The notes beneath the pieces were generated by a model. That model was not told the DNA's origin and did not search any database. It worked only from the letters and a program-made list of their open reading frames with translations. Shown here in pieces: positions 48,031 through 55,510 of a DNA stretch of 64,000 nt. The first letter of the stretch is position 1, and each line of letters begins with the position of its first letter. The position numbers and the translations under genes were made by a program. Source of the DNA: Streptomyces sp. NBC_00582 (GTDB lineage: Bacteria; Actinomycetota; Actinomycetes; Streptomycetales; Streptomycetaceae); assembly GCF_036345155.1 (NCBI RefSeq), contig NZ_CP107772.1, positions 2,356,001 through 2,420,000 of the forward strand. The letters are read 5' to 3'.

Positions 48031-48702
48031 GTGAACAAGGAGAACTCAAGGTCGTCCGGCAATCGGGCAGGCCACTCGGTTCGGCGTCGAACTGTCCGCG
48101 ACCTTGAGGAGTGCGTACGAGTCCTCGAGGATGTTCATCAGAGCGACGGCTATCCGGTGAACTGGCCGGAAAGGCCCGGCGAGTGGCTATCGCATGCGTC
48201 CTTGCTGGGAGCCTGGGTCGCGGAACTCGACGGCCGTCTCGTCGGCCATGTCAGCTTGTCTCGAAGCAGGGAAGGCGATCTGGCCGCTCGGTTATGGAGC
48301 GAGCGGAACGGCGTGAGGAGGGAACTGGCCACAGTTGTCAGTCGGCTGTTCGTAGCTCCTCAGGCGAGAGGACACGGAATCGGCGCACTGCTGATTGGCC
48401 ATGCTGTGGAGGAAGCACAGCGTCTTGGCCTGCATCCGGTGCTTGACGTCGTGACCTCCGATACGGCCGCGGTAGCCCTGTACGAGCGGCTGGGATGGGA
48501 ACTGCTGACCACGGTCGAGCAACGATGGAGCCCGCATCAGACGGTAGCCATGAAGCTTCCCCTTGATCGTGGATACCTGGACACTGGGCTGTGTGAGCCC
48601 AGAGGAAGCAGTGCCAGGTGGGAAGCAAGTACACGAAGCGGTACTCGGAGGAGTTCAAGCGGGACGCAATCGCGCTCGTGGCGTCCTCGGGCCGGACGGT
48701 GA
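48031..48702 (+). CDS. GNAT acetyltransferase with C-terminus replaced by IS sequence
   Basis: The first ~173 residues form a complete GNAT domain: the RTVRDLEECVRVLEDVH start, VSRLFVAPQARGHGIGALLI (acetyl-CoA loop R/Q-x-x-G-x-G/A) and AVALYERLGWELL near the end. Insertion of copy B at 48551 removes only the last eight or so codons. Without the element and one CCA duplication, the frame ends ...TVAIHCYAAAP. As it stands, translation runs ~50 residues into the insertion sequence. Because the fold is intact, the protein may still work. GTG start; codon 88 (48292-48294) is TTA. The substrate is unknown. Confidence 0.75.
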   Translation: MNKENSRSSGNRAGHSVRRRTVRDLEECVRVLEDVHQSDGYPVNWPERPGEWLSHASLLGAWVAELDGRLVGHVSLSRSREGDLAARLWSERNGVRRELATVVSRLFVAPQARGHGIGALLIGHAVEEAQRLGLHPVLDVVTSDTAAVALYERLGWELLTTVEQRWSPHQTVAMKLPLDRGYLDTGLCEPRGSSARWEASTRSGTRRSSSGTQSRSWRPRAGR

Positions 48703-49070
48703 CCGAGGTCGCCCGGGAACTGGGCGTCAGCTCGGAGAGTCTGCGGGGCTGGGTGAAGAAGGCGAACGGTGCCGGGCAGGCCGCCGCGGGGGCGCCGGTG
48801 GCCGCCGGTAGCGGGCTGGATGCGGCCGAGCGGGAGGAGCTCAAGCGGCTGCGCAAGCTCGCCGCCGATCAGGCCAAGACGATCGAGATACTGAAAAAGC
48901 GACGGCCTTCTTCGCGAAGGAGAGCGACCGGTGAGCGAGATATACCGGTTCATCCGTGCGGAGAAGGCCCATTTCACCGTTGTCCTGCTGTGTGCCGTCC
49001 TCGGCGTGGCCCGTTCCTCGTACTACGCCTGGGAAGCCGGGGAGCAGGCCCGCTTGGTGCGCGAGCGTGA
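48618..49070 (+). pseudogene. Frameshifted OrfA of IS copy B
   Basis: Identical to copy A OrfA up to the lysines at the A run, then thrown into another frame by loss of one A, giving an unrelated basic tail of ~55 residues that overlaps orfB. Relative to orfA, orfB is now in the +1 frame, so a standard -1 slip would no longer make the OrfAB fusion. The DNA-binding part may still be produced and could act as an inhibitor. A homopolymer sequencing error is the alternative. Confidence 0.75.
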
Positions 49071-49836
49071 TGACCTCGCCCTGGTCCACGAGATCACCGT
49101 CATCCATGTCGCATCGAGGAAGACGTACGGCGTTCCGCGCGTCACCGCGGAACTGCGCCGCCGTGGCCGCCTGGTGAACCGCAAGCGCGTCGAGCGGCTC
49201 ATGCGCGAACACGGCATCGCCGGTCACAGCCGTCGCACCGGGCGTCGCAGCCTCACCCGCGCCGACCGCAAGGCCGCGCCGGCGCCGGACCTGATCGGGC
49301 GTGACTTCACCGCCCCGGCCCCCGGCCTGCGTGTGGTCGGCGACATCACCTACGTCCCCACCGCCGAGGGCTGGCTCTACTTGGCGACCTGGCTCGATCT
49401 GGCGACCCGCGAGGTGATCGGCTACTCGATGGCCGACCACCACCGCGCCGGCCTGGTCGTCGACGCCCTGGACATGGCCGCCGGCCTGGGCCACCTGGAA
49501 GACGGCTGCATCATCCACACCGACCGCGGATCGGAGTACACCTCCACGCAATTCCGAGACAGGCTCGGCAAGTTGGGGCTACGGCAGAGCATGGGCAGGA
49601 CCGGGATCTGCTTCGACAACGCCGCCGCGGAAAGCTTTTTCGCCGTGCTGAAAGAGGAGATCGGCACACGCATCTGGGACGACCGGGCCAGCGCACGAGC
49701 CGACATCTTCACGTTCATCGAGACCTACTACAACCGCAGGCGCCTGCGCAGGCACCCCGAGTGGGGCTACCTCACACCCCACGAGACCCGCCAGCGCCAC
49801 CAAGGAACGAAACCAGACCACGCTCTCGCCGCGTGA
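48931..49836 (+). CDS. IS3-family transposase OrfB, DDE catalytic subunit (copy B)
   Basis: A 301-aa protein identical to the copy A OrfB, with all three catalytic acidic residues (Asp in GDITYVP, Asp in HTDRGSEY, Glu in AAAESFF). It starts with GTG at 48931. Because orfA of this copy is frameshifted, OrfB could be made only from its own start, and OrfB alone is usually insufficient for IS3 transposition. Copy A could supply the enzyme in trans to the intact ends of copy B. Confidence 0.92.
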   Translation: MSEIYRFIRAEKAHFTVVLLCAVLGVARSSYYAWEAGEQARLVRERDDLALVHEITVIHVASRKTYGVPRVTAELRRRGRLVNRKRVERLMREHGIAGHSRRTGRRSLTRADRKAAPAPDLIGRDFTAPAPGLRVVGDITYVPTAEGWLYLATWLDLATREVIGYSMADHHRAGLVVDALDMAAGLGHLEDGCIIHTDRGSEYTSTQFRDRLGKLGLRQSMGRTGICFDNAAAESFFAVLKEEIGTRIWDDRASARADIFTFIETYYNRRRLRRHPEWGYLTPHETRQRHQGTKPDHALAA

Positions 49837-50115
49837 CGGAAACGTGTCCAAGATCACGGGGAAACTTCACCATCCACTGTTATGCGGCGGCACCATGACG
49901 CCTACGCCGCGATGTAGTTTGTCACGGCCCCTCGCTGGTCGGCACGGTCGCCTCGCATCCGGCGGCTTACTGTCGTATCTCGTGGCATGGCACGGTCGCG
50001 CGTGACACCAGCAGGCACGATGGAGCGACCGATAGCCTTCGCGAGGCGATCTTCGTGTGCGGATACGTGACGATCTCCACGCGAACCGGACCTGACGAAA
50101 CGGGAGCCTGGGGGC

Positions 50116-51114
50116 ATGGTGGGTGCGACGAGAACTGTGGCGGTCTACTCGCTGGGCGGCACCATCGCCATGACCGCCGACCCGGTGACCGGCGGGGTCG
50201 TACCGGCCCTGTCCGCGCACGACCTACTCGCCGCCATCCCCGGCCTGGACGAGCGCGGCATCGAGCTACGTGTCCGCGACTTCCGCCGGGTGCCCGGCGC
50301 CTCACTCACCTTCGACGACCTGACCGAACTCGGGGGCGCGATCGACAAGACCCTCGACGGCGGCGATGCCGACGGAATCGTGATCACACAGGGCACCGAC
50401 ACCATCGAGGAGACCGCCTTCTTCCTTGACCTGCGGCACGGCCACGACCAGCCGGTCGTCGTCACCGGGGCCATGCGTAACCCCACCATGGCCGGCCCCG
50501 ATGGCCCCGCCAACCTGTACGCGGCCGTCATCGCCGCCGCTGACCCCCGACTGCGCGGAGCGGGGGCGCTGGTCGTCCTGAACGACGAGGTCCACGCGGC
50601 ACGGCACGTCCGCAAGGCCCACACCACCAGTCCCGCGGCGTTCACCTCGCCCGGAGCAGGCCCCATCGGCCGCGTCACGGAAGATCTTGTACGGCTGGTC
50701 TCGCCGCCACCCCGACGTCTCGGGGTTCTGAAGCCGCCGAGCCGCGAGGTCCGCGTGGGCCTGTACACGGTCAGCCTCGGTGACGACGGCACGCTGCTCG
50801 CTATGTGGGATGGCCGATGCGACGGTCTGGTCGTCGCCGCCTTCGGCGTGGGCCACGTCCCCCAGCGCCTCGTGGAGACACTCGAACACCTCGCTTCCCG
50901 TATCCCTGTGGTCCTTGCCTCGCGCATCGGCAACGGCCCCGTCCTGACGGGGACATACGGCTTCCCGGGATCGGAGAAGGACCTGATCGGCCGCGGCCTC
51001 ATCCCAGCCAGCGATCTCGGCCCGTACCAGGCACGGCTCCTGCTGCACGCCTTGCTCGCGCAGGAATCCGACCGTAAGACAATCGTCGAGACCTTCACTG
51101 CCTTGTCGAATTGA
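50116..51114 (+). CDS. L-asparaginase (bacterial type I/II fold)
   Basis: A 332-aa amidohydrolase that converts Asn to Asp and ammonia. The first catalytic Thr is in YSLGGTIAM and the second Thr-Asp pair is in TQGTDTIEET (near residue 95), followed by VVTGAMRNPTMAGPDGPANL with the catalytic Lys region HAARHVRKAH later. There is no signal peptide, so it should be cytosolic. It stands alone after the GNAT/insertion-sequence region, with ~250 bp upstream. It may be a second copy in this genome. Confidence 0.92.
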   Translation: MVGATRTVAVYSLGGTIAMTADPVTGGVVPALSAHDLLAAIPGLDERGIELRVRDFRRVPGASLTFDDLTELGGAIDKTLDGGDADGIVITQGTDTIEETAFFLDLRHGHDQPVVVTGAMRNPTMAGPDGPANLYAAVIAAADPRLRGAGALVVLNDEVHAARHVRKAHTTSPAAFTSPGAGPIGRVTEDLVRLVSPPPRRLGVLKPPSREVRVGLYTVSLGDDGTLLAMWDGRCDGLVVAAFGVGHVPQRLVETLEHLASRIPVVLASRIGNGPVLTGTYGFPGSEKDLIGRGLIPASDLGPYQARLLLHALLAQESDRKTIVETFTALSN

Positions 51115-51702
51115 CCCCACCTGGGACCTGGGCGACCGGCCCAGAGGACCGCGCCTAGGCTGCCCGACGTCGGCCGAATTCACCCAGCCAGCAGTCCCGT
51201 CGACCTGCCATCGCACGGGACGATGGCCTCGACGCCTCCATGCATGACCTCACCGTCCGCCATGAACCGCAGCACCCCAACAACTCGTCCAAGGGCTCTG
51301 ACCGTTCGTCGAGCCACGCCGCTCACGTTCTCCCTCGCGTTCGACGGTGCTTTGTACGAAGTCCTCTGGGATCAGGATCGTTCGGGCACCTTGCGCCGAC
51401 CCGACGCCAGCGCCAAGCCCAGGCCAAACACTGCCGCCGTCCCAGGGCACCGGACGGCCCTCGATAGGCTGGCCCGCCGCACGGCCGTCAACATCTACGG
51501 CCATCCGCCGCCCGGCTCGTTCGTCGTCTCCCCATCCGCCTTCAGCAGCTCCTGGACCACCTCGCCGCCCCTATACCCACCTGACGGGCTGCCCGCTCTC
51601 CCCAAGATGGGCTTTTACCTGCGCGGTCGACGCTGGCACAGCCCAGTGAGCCTTTCCAGCCTCATCCTGGGGTTGTTGAGCACCGCGCATCGGCGTGCTA
51701 CA
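51115..51702. other. ~590-bp gap without a supported gene
   Basis: Several frames are open on both strands because of base composition, but none has a family motif, ribosome-binding site or clear coding bias. I see no strong hairpin or repeat. Confidence 0.4.
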
Positions 51703-52218
51703 TCAGCTCGGTCCAGAGTGAGACGAGACAGACAGATACAGGAGTTCTCCGCGCTCGTCCGTACGTGCGTACTGCACCACCATGCCCAGACCGGCCGCGA
51801 TCTGTATCGAGGCTGCGTTAGCCGGTCGGATGGTGGCCCACACTCGGCGGATACCAGCCGAGAAGCACTCCTCCAGAACCGCTTGAGCAGCTTCACCGGC
51901 CAGCCCTCGCCCTCGGTGGCCACAGCGGACCTCGTAGCCGATCTCCGGCTCGGCGGCTCCGGTGCGGCCCGCGAAAACTCCGCAGTTACCGACCAACAGG
52001 CCGCTGTCACGCAAGCGCAGCCCGTACCAGGCCAACCCGCCGCTGTGCATCGCACGCATCCGGCGTTCGATCCACTCTGCGGTCTGTTCAACCGCGGCAA
52101 AAGGGCCGCTGCCGATGGTGTGCGTCTGTGGATCGCTGAAGATTTCGTGTAGCTCAGCTACGTCGTCAGGCTGGAAGCACCGCAACTGCAACCGTGACGT
52201 CTCGATGAGCGCCCGCAT
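51703..52218 (-). CDS. GNAT acetyltransferase (RimJ/RimL-like)
   Basis: A 171-aa acetyltransferase that starts ETSRLQLRCFQPDDVAELHE, as RimJ/RimL-type enzymes do. IGYEVRCGHRGRGLAGEAAQ contains the acetyl-CoA-binding R-G-x-G-x-A loop, followed by RRVWATIRPANAASIQIAAG, the typical region near the C-terminus. Family members acetylate protein N-termini or antibiotics. Its start lies 78 bp from the divergent HD gene. The shared promoter contains two GACGTCC motifs also found at the promoter of the XRE regulator at 53356-54105. Confidence 0.88.
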   Translation of the reverse strand: MRALIETSRLQLRCFQPDDVAELHEIFSDPQTHTIGSGPFAAVEQTAEWIERRMRAMHSGGLAWYGLRLRDSGLLVGNCGVFAGRTGAAEPEIGYEVRCGHRGRGLAGEAAQAVLEECFSAGIRRVWATIRPANAASIQIAAGLGMVVQYARTDERGELLYLSVSSHSGPS

Positions 52219-52231
52219 TCATCCCCCTGGA

Positions 52232-52248
52232 GACGTCCTGGGACGTCC
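52232..52248. promoter_or_regulatory. Direct GACGTCC repeats in the GNAT/HD promoter
   Basis: GACGTCC occurs at 52232-52238 and again inside GGGACGTCC at 52240-52248, with 10-bp spacing (one helical turn). The same GGACG-type unit is repeated at 54121-54167 in front of the XRE regulator gene, so these are candidate operators for that protein. Confidence 0.45.
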
Positions 52249-52296
52249 GGCCTAGCACGACCCGGCTGCCGCGCTTTCCGTCATAGCCTGTCAAGC

Positions 52297-52854
52297 ATGG
52301 ACCTCACCGTGTGGGCCCGCGACCTGGCCGAGTCCCTTCTTGCCGAGCCCCTGCCGCGACGCTGGGCTCACTCTCAGGGCGTCGCAGCAAGGGCGCATTC
52401 CCTGGCAGGGATTCTGGGCAACGATGCAGAACTGCTGTGGGTTGCGGCGATGCTGCACGACATCGGCTACACGCCAGCGCTGGCCGCCACTGGATTCCAT
52501 CCGCTAGACGGCGCCCGGTACCTCCGTGATCACACCGTTGCGGACGAGAGACTGGTGCGGTTGGTAGCCAACCACTCGTGTGCCGTGCTGGAGGCAGAGG
52601 AGCGCGGGCTGAGGGGGGAACTTGAAGCTGAATTTCCCCTTCCCGATCATGCTGCGTTGGTGGACGCCCTGGCTTACTGCGACATGACGACGACACCGGA
52701 CGGTGAGCCGACCACGGTCGATGCCCGCCTGGCGGAGATCCTGGGTCGGTACGGCCAAGACAGCATCGTCGGGCGGTTCATCCGCCGAGCGGAACCCGAG
52801 CTGTGCGGGGCAGTGCACAGGGTCGAAGTCCGACTCGCTTCGATCGGAGGGTAG
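52297..52854 (+). CDS. HD-domain phosphohydrolase
   Basis: A 185-aa HD-family protein. The metal-binding residues fit H...HD...D: RRWAHSQGVAARAHSLA, AAMLHDIGYTPAL near residue 55, VANHSCAV near 93 and the later Asp in DALAYCDMTT. Members hydrolyse nucleotides, deoxynucleotides or phospho-nucleosides; the substrate here is not evident. It is divergent from a GNAT and convergent with a Nudix gene, in line with nucleotide clean-up genes in the area. No ribosome-binding site is apparent at the ATG. Confidence 0.87.
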   Translation: MDLTVWARDLAESLLAEPLPRRWAHSQGVAARAHSLAGILGNDAELLWVAAMLHDIGYTPALAATGFHPLDGARYLRDHTVADERLVRLVANHSCAVLEAEERGLRGELEAEFPLPDHAALVDALAYCDMTTTPDGEPTTVDARLAEILGRYGQDSIVGRFIRRAEPELCGAVHRVEVRLASIGG

Positions 52855-52869
52855 TGACGCGCGCGGGGC

Positions 52870-53340
52870 TCAGTCCACGTGGGGATACGTTCCGTCGAGG
52901 AAGTGAGCGATCTGCTTCCGCATGGAGGGGTGGATGTCGTAGGCGTCGAGTTCGCTGGGGAGGATCCATCGGACGCCATCGGCCTCCTCGTTGATGGTGG
53001 GCTCGCCTCCGACTGGCCGGCCGATCACGGTCACCTCGTATGCCTGCCGGATCTCTCCGTCCGTGTAGGCCACGACATGCTCGGGAGGCGAGTACACGCC
53101 GAGGAGCCCGGCGGGTTCGGCGTCGATTCCGGTCTCCTCCTTGCATTCCCGGACCGCGCACTGCGACGGGGATTCCCCGATGTCCATGGCTCCCCCGGGA
53201 AGGGCCCACTGTCCCGTGTCCCGGCGCCGCTGCAGGAGTATCGCCCCGTCCGCTTCCCGGACGACCAGCATGTTGCACGCCGGGATCAACGTGTTCGGCT
53301 TGGGTGCATTCTCGTCGTACCAGTACTCCGTACGTCCCAT
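52870..53340 (-). CDS. Nudix hydrolase
   Basis: A 156-aa Nudix protein with an intact box (GGAMDIGES through RECKEETGID, residues ~49-71). The N-terminal NTLIPACNMLVVREADG and the C-terminal WILPSELDAYDIHPSMRKQI suggest a family common in Streptomyces accessory DNA; a decayed C-terminus of a close relative lies at 35383-35469. It follows the XRE regulator by 15 bp on the same strand with a GAGGAG ribosome-binding site, so the two form an operon and the regulator probably controls it. The substrate is unknown. Confidence 0.9.
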   Translation of the reverse strand: MGRTEYWYDENAPKPNTLIPACNMLVVREADGAILLQRRRDTGQWALPGGAMDIGESPSQCAVRECKEETGIDAEPAGLLGVYSPPEHVVAYTDGEIRQAYEVTVIGRPVGGEPTINEEADGVRWILPSELDAYDIHPSMRKQIAHFLDGTYPHVD

Positions 53341-53355
53341 CGCGGGCCGCGCTCC

Positions 53356-54105
53356 TCACATGGACTCGGGTGACCAGGGCTGTGCAGTCTCCCAGACCGC
53401 GTCGAAGCTGCCGGCGTAGTGGTCGAACCAGCCGTCGTCCCCCAGGCGTCGCAGTTCGAACAGGGGGTTGGCGCTGGCCGGCTGCCCCCACACGTGCGGG
53501 TTGACGAGGAGTGCGTCGTCGAAACGGAAGAGGCTGTTGTACAGCGTCGTGTCGTGGAGGCGTACCTCGCAGCCGGGGGTGCCGATCAGCTTGCGGTAGT
53601 AGGTGAGCGATGCCCTGATCTTCGCTGAGAGGGTGCCGCCGATCCCTTCTTCCTCGTCTCGGACGGCGACCGCCTTGCCGGACGGGTCGCCGAAACAGAG
53701 ACGGACCCGGACGCCGGCGTCGGCGCGCTCGGCGAGCATCGCCGCCACGCGCGGGTTGGTCTGGGCGAAGAACGTCCCGCTGAACACCAGGACGTCGATG
53801 TGCTCCTGCGCGGACTTTAGGAGGCGGACCCAGGTCGTCTGCGGAACGCTCGCGCGGTTGGGAAAGGCGGCGACCAGTTCTGCCTGCTCCGTAGGCTGTC
53901 CCGGGGTGTCGTCCTCCTCCGGCGGCCACAAATACGATTCGTCCACGCCGAGATGTTTCGCAACCGCCCAGCGGTGCCTGCGGAGTGGCTGCCGACCCAG
54001 GCTGATCCAGCGCTCCACCGTCTTGACGTCGACTTCGCAGGAAGCCGCAAGGTCCTCCGGAGTCACCTTCCGCTGGATCATCACCGTACGCAGCCGCTCG
54101 TTCAC
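53356..54105 (-). CDS. XRE-type regulator with PLD-like C-terminal domain (DUF5919-like)
   Basis: A 249-aa protein. Residues ~1-60 form an HTH (MIQRKVTPEDLAASCEVDV, then TVERWISLGR) followed by HLGVDESYLWPPEED. From ~75 onward is a domain resembling the phospholipase-D/DUF5919 fold (ASVPQTTWVRLLKSAQEHID, VLVFSGTFF, VRVRLCFGDP, GCEVRLHDTTLYNSLFRFDD) without a clear HKD motif, so it is probably a sensor rather than an enzyme. The GTG start at 54105 matches the start of the HTH. It heads an operon with a Nudix gene and is divergent from a HAD gene. GGACG repeats lie in its promoter. Confidence 0.83.
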   Translation of the reverse strand: MNERLRTVMIQRKVTPEDLAASCEVDVKTVERWISLGRQPLRRHRWAVAKHLGVDESYLWPPEEDDTPGQPTEQAELVAAFPNRASVPQTTWVRLLKSAQEHIDVLVFSGTFFAQTNPRVAAMLAERADAGVRVRLCFGDPSGKAVAVRDEEEGIGGTLSAKIRASLTYYRKLIGTPGCEVRLHDTTLYNSLFRFDDALLVNPHVWGQPASANPLFELRRLGDDGWFDHYAGSFDAVWETAQPWSPESM

Positions 54106-54120
54106 ATTCGCATCCTCGCA

Positions 54121-54167
54121 GGACGCCCTGGGACGCGGCAAGATCTTGCGGGACGCCAGGACGTCCC
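54121..54167. promoter_or_regulatory. GGACG repeat array and palindrome in regulator/HAD promoter
   Basis: GGACG units begin at 54121, 54131, 54151 and 54159 (10-bp phasing in the first pair), on both sides of the 12-bp palindrome GCAAGATCTTGC (54138-54149). The GGACGTCC form matches the GNAT/HD promoter at 52232-52248. It is a likely autoregulatory site of the adjacent XRE protein. Confidence 0.5.
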
Positions 54168-54213
54168 AAGAGGGCACTACTAACAGGCAGTTCACGCTGC
54201 ATACCCTGGTCAC

Positions 54214-54903
54214 GTGCAGCTCATCGTGCTCTGGGACGTGGACCACACCCTTGTAGAGAACGCCGGCGTGAGCAAGGAGATCTACGCCAGCGCCTTCAAG
54301 GCACTCGCTAAGCGGGAGGCCGAGCTGCCCGCTCCCACGGAGGGGCGTACGGACCGGGCGATCATGCGCGAGATGTTCGTCCAGCACGGCCTGCCGGTTC
54401 CCGCATGGGATCGGGCGCAGCGCGCACTGGAACAAGCCGGGCGTGACCGCGAAGAAGATCTGCGGCAACGGGGTCATGTGCTGCCCGGGGCCCAGGAGGC
54501 GTTGAAGGCGCTCGCGGCGGACTCCGCGGTCTGTTCCTCAGTCCTCACCGGCAACATCTCGGCCAATGCCCGCGTCAAGCTGCGTGCGTTCGGGCTCGAC
54601 AGCCTCCTCGACATGGCCGTCGGCGGATACGGCGAGGACAGCGACAACCGAGCACGGCTCGTCGACACCGCCCGCGCCCGCATCCATGCCGCCCGCGGCA
54701 TCCCGCTCGTCGCGCCGACCGTCCTGATCGGAGACACGCCCCGCGACGTGCGCGCGGCGCATGACGCCAGGGCACGCTGCATCGCCGTTGCCTCCGGGAT
54801 CCACTCTGTGGCAGAACTCCACGCCGCCGGCGCCGATGTCGTGCTCGCCGATCTGACCGACACGGAGGACCTGTTGACCTGCCTGCGGACGACACTGACC
54901 TGA
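54214..54903 (+). CDS. HAD-superfamily phosphatase
   Basis: A 229-aa HAD hydrolase. Motif I is LWDVDHTLVE, motif II VLTGNIS, the Lys is in ARVKLRAFG, and motif IV is LIGDTPRDVRAA. The long helical cap (GRTDRAIMREMFVQHGL) is of the phosphoglycolate phosphatase/PhnX type. The substrate could be phosphoglycolate or a nucleotide. The GTG start is at 54214, divergent from the XRE regulator and sharing its promoter array. Confidence 0.88.
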   Translation: MQLIVLWDVDHTLVENAGVSKEIYASAFKALAKREAELPAPTEGRTDRAIMREMFVQHGLPVPAWDRAQRALEQAGRDREEDLRQRGHVLPGAQEALKALAADSAVCSSVLTGNISANARVKLRAFGLDSLLDMAVGGYGEDSDNRARLVDTARARIHAARGIPLVAPTVLIGDTPRDVRAAHDARARCIAVASGIHSVAELHAAGADVVLADLTDTEDLLTCLRTTLT

Positions 54904-54940
54904 GCGGACATCTGGGCTCTGGCCGCAAACCAGTACTGGG

Positions 54941-55510
54941 TCAGGGGCGCAAGGCATAGCAGCGCAGCGTGTCGAGATCTTCGCTGCGGACAGATGACCA
55001 CGACCCGGTCAGCAATTCAGCGTGCTGCGGGCTGATCCCGATGGATTTCCGTTCATTCGGGAGGCGTTCAGCGAGCGGGGTGACGACCCAGAACGTCCCG
55101 CCGGGCGGGAGAAGGTATCGGATGCGGTCGAGGAAAGCCGCCTTGTCCTTGATGAAGGCAAACACCAAGCGGCAGGTGACGACGGCGTAGCCCGCGTCCG
55201 GCAACGCTCGGATGTCGTCGGTTTCGATGTCCATCTGCTGCAAGTGGGGGCCGTCGGGCGGGTCCTGTTCTGCCTGGGCGATCTCCAGAGCGGCGGAGGA
55301 GCAGTCGATCGCTGTGGTGCGGTATCCCAGGTCACCGTGCAGATACTGGGCGAGGGACCCGTCGCCGCAGCCGATGTCGAGCGCGGGCCGGCCGTGGCCG
55401 GCACCGAGGAACTGGCCGGTCAGTTCCTGTTCTTCGGGGCTGAGCTGCCGGTAGCGGCGCCCGGATTCCCACAGCGGGTTCCAGTAGGCGGCTGGGGTGT
55501 CGATCGTCAC
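54941..55510 (-). CDS. Class I SAM-dependent methyltransferase
   Basis: A 189-aa Rossmann methyltransferase. Motif I is LDIGCGDGSLAQYL (near residue 45), the acidic end of strand 2 is in TTAIDCSSAALEIAQ, the next motif is MDIETDDIRALPDAGY, and a post-motif GGTFWVVTPL follows. Such short enzymes usually act on small molecules. The GTG start at 55510 overlaps the stop of the MFS gene by 4 nt, so it is the last gene of the minus-strand run that begins near 59.6 kb. A link with the transporter (modification plus export) is inferred. Confidence 0.87.
   Translation of the reverse strand: MTIDTPAAYWNPLWESGRRYRQLSPEEQELTGQFLGAGHGRPALDIGCGDGSLAQYLHGDLGYRTTAIDCSSAALEIAQAEQDPPDGPHLQQMDIETDDIRALPDAGYAVVTCRLVFAFIKDKAAFLDRIRYLLPPGGTFWVVTPLAERLPNERKSIGISPQHAELLTGSWSSVRSEDLDTLRCYALRP

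Larger units (their letters stand above)
48551..49869 (+). mobile_element. IS3-family insertion sequence, copy B (1319 bp)
   Basis: Ends are TGAAGCTTCCCC (left) and GGGGAAACTTCA (right), flanked by a 3-bp CCA duplication (48548-48550 and 49870-49872). It is inverted relative to copy A and 1 bp shorter, because the A run in orfA is five bases (48894-48898) instead of six. Each copy has its own matched target duplication, so they inserted independently, and no inversion between them has happened since. Confidence 0.93.

Noticed and set aside
46106..49869. Composite transposon bounded by two insertion-sequence copies
   Set aside because: Each copy has its own matched target duplication, so they entered separately; nothing between them looks like cargo.
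51223..52152. ~310-codon + strand frame
   Set aside because: It runs antisense to the GNAT gene at 51703-52218 and has no motifs in its free portion.
53356..54105. Active phospholipase D (DrmC-like) in the XRE protein
   Set aside because: The C-terminal fold is similar but lacks a recognisable HKD motif, and it is 20 kb from the defence operon.
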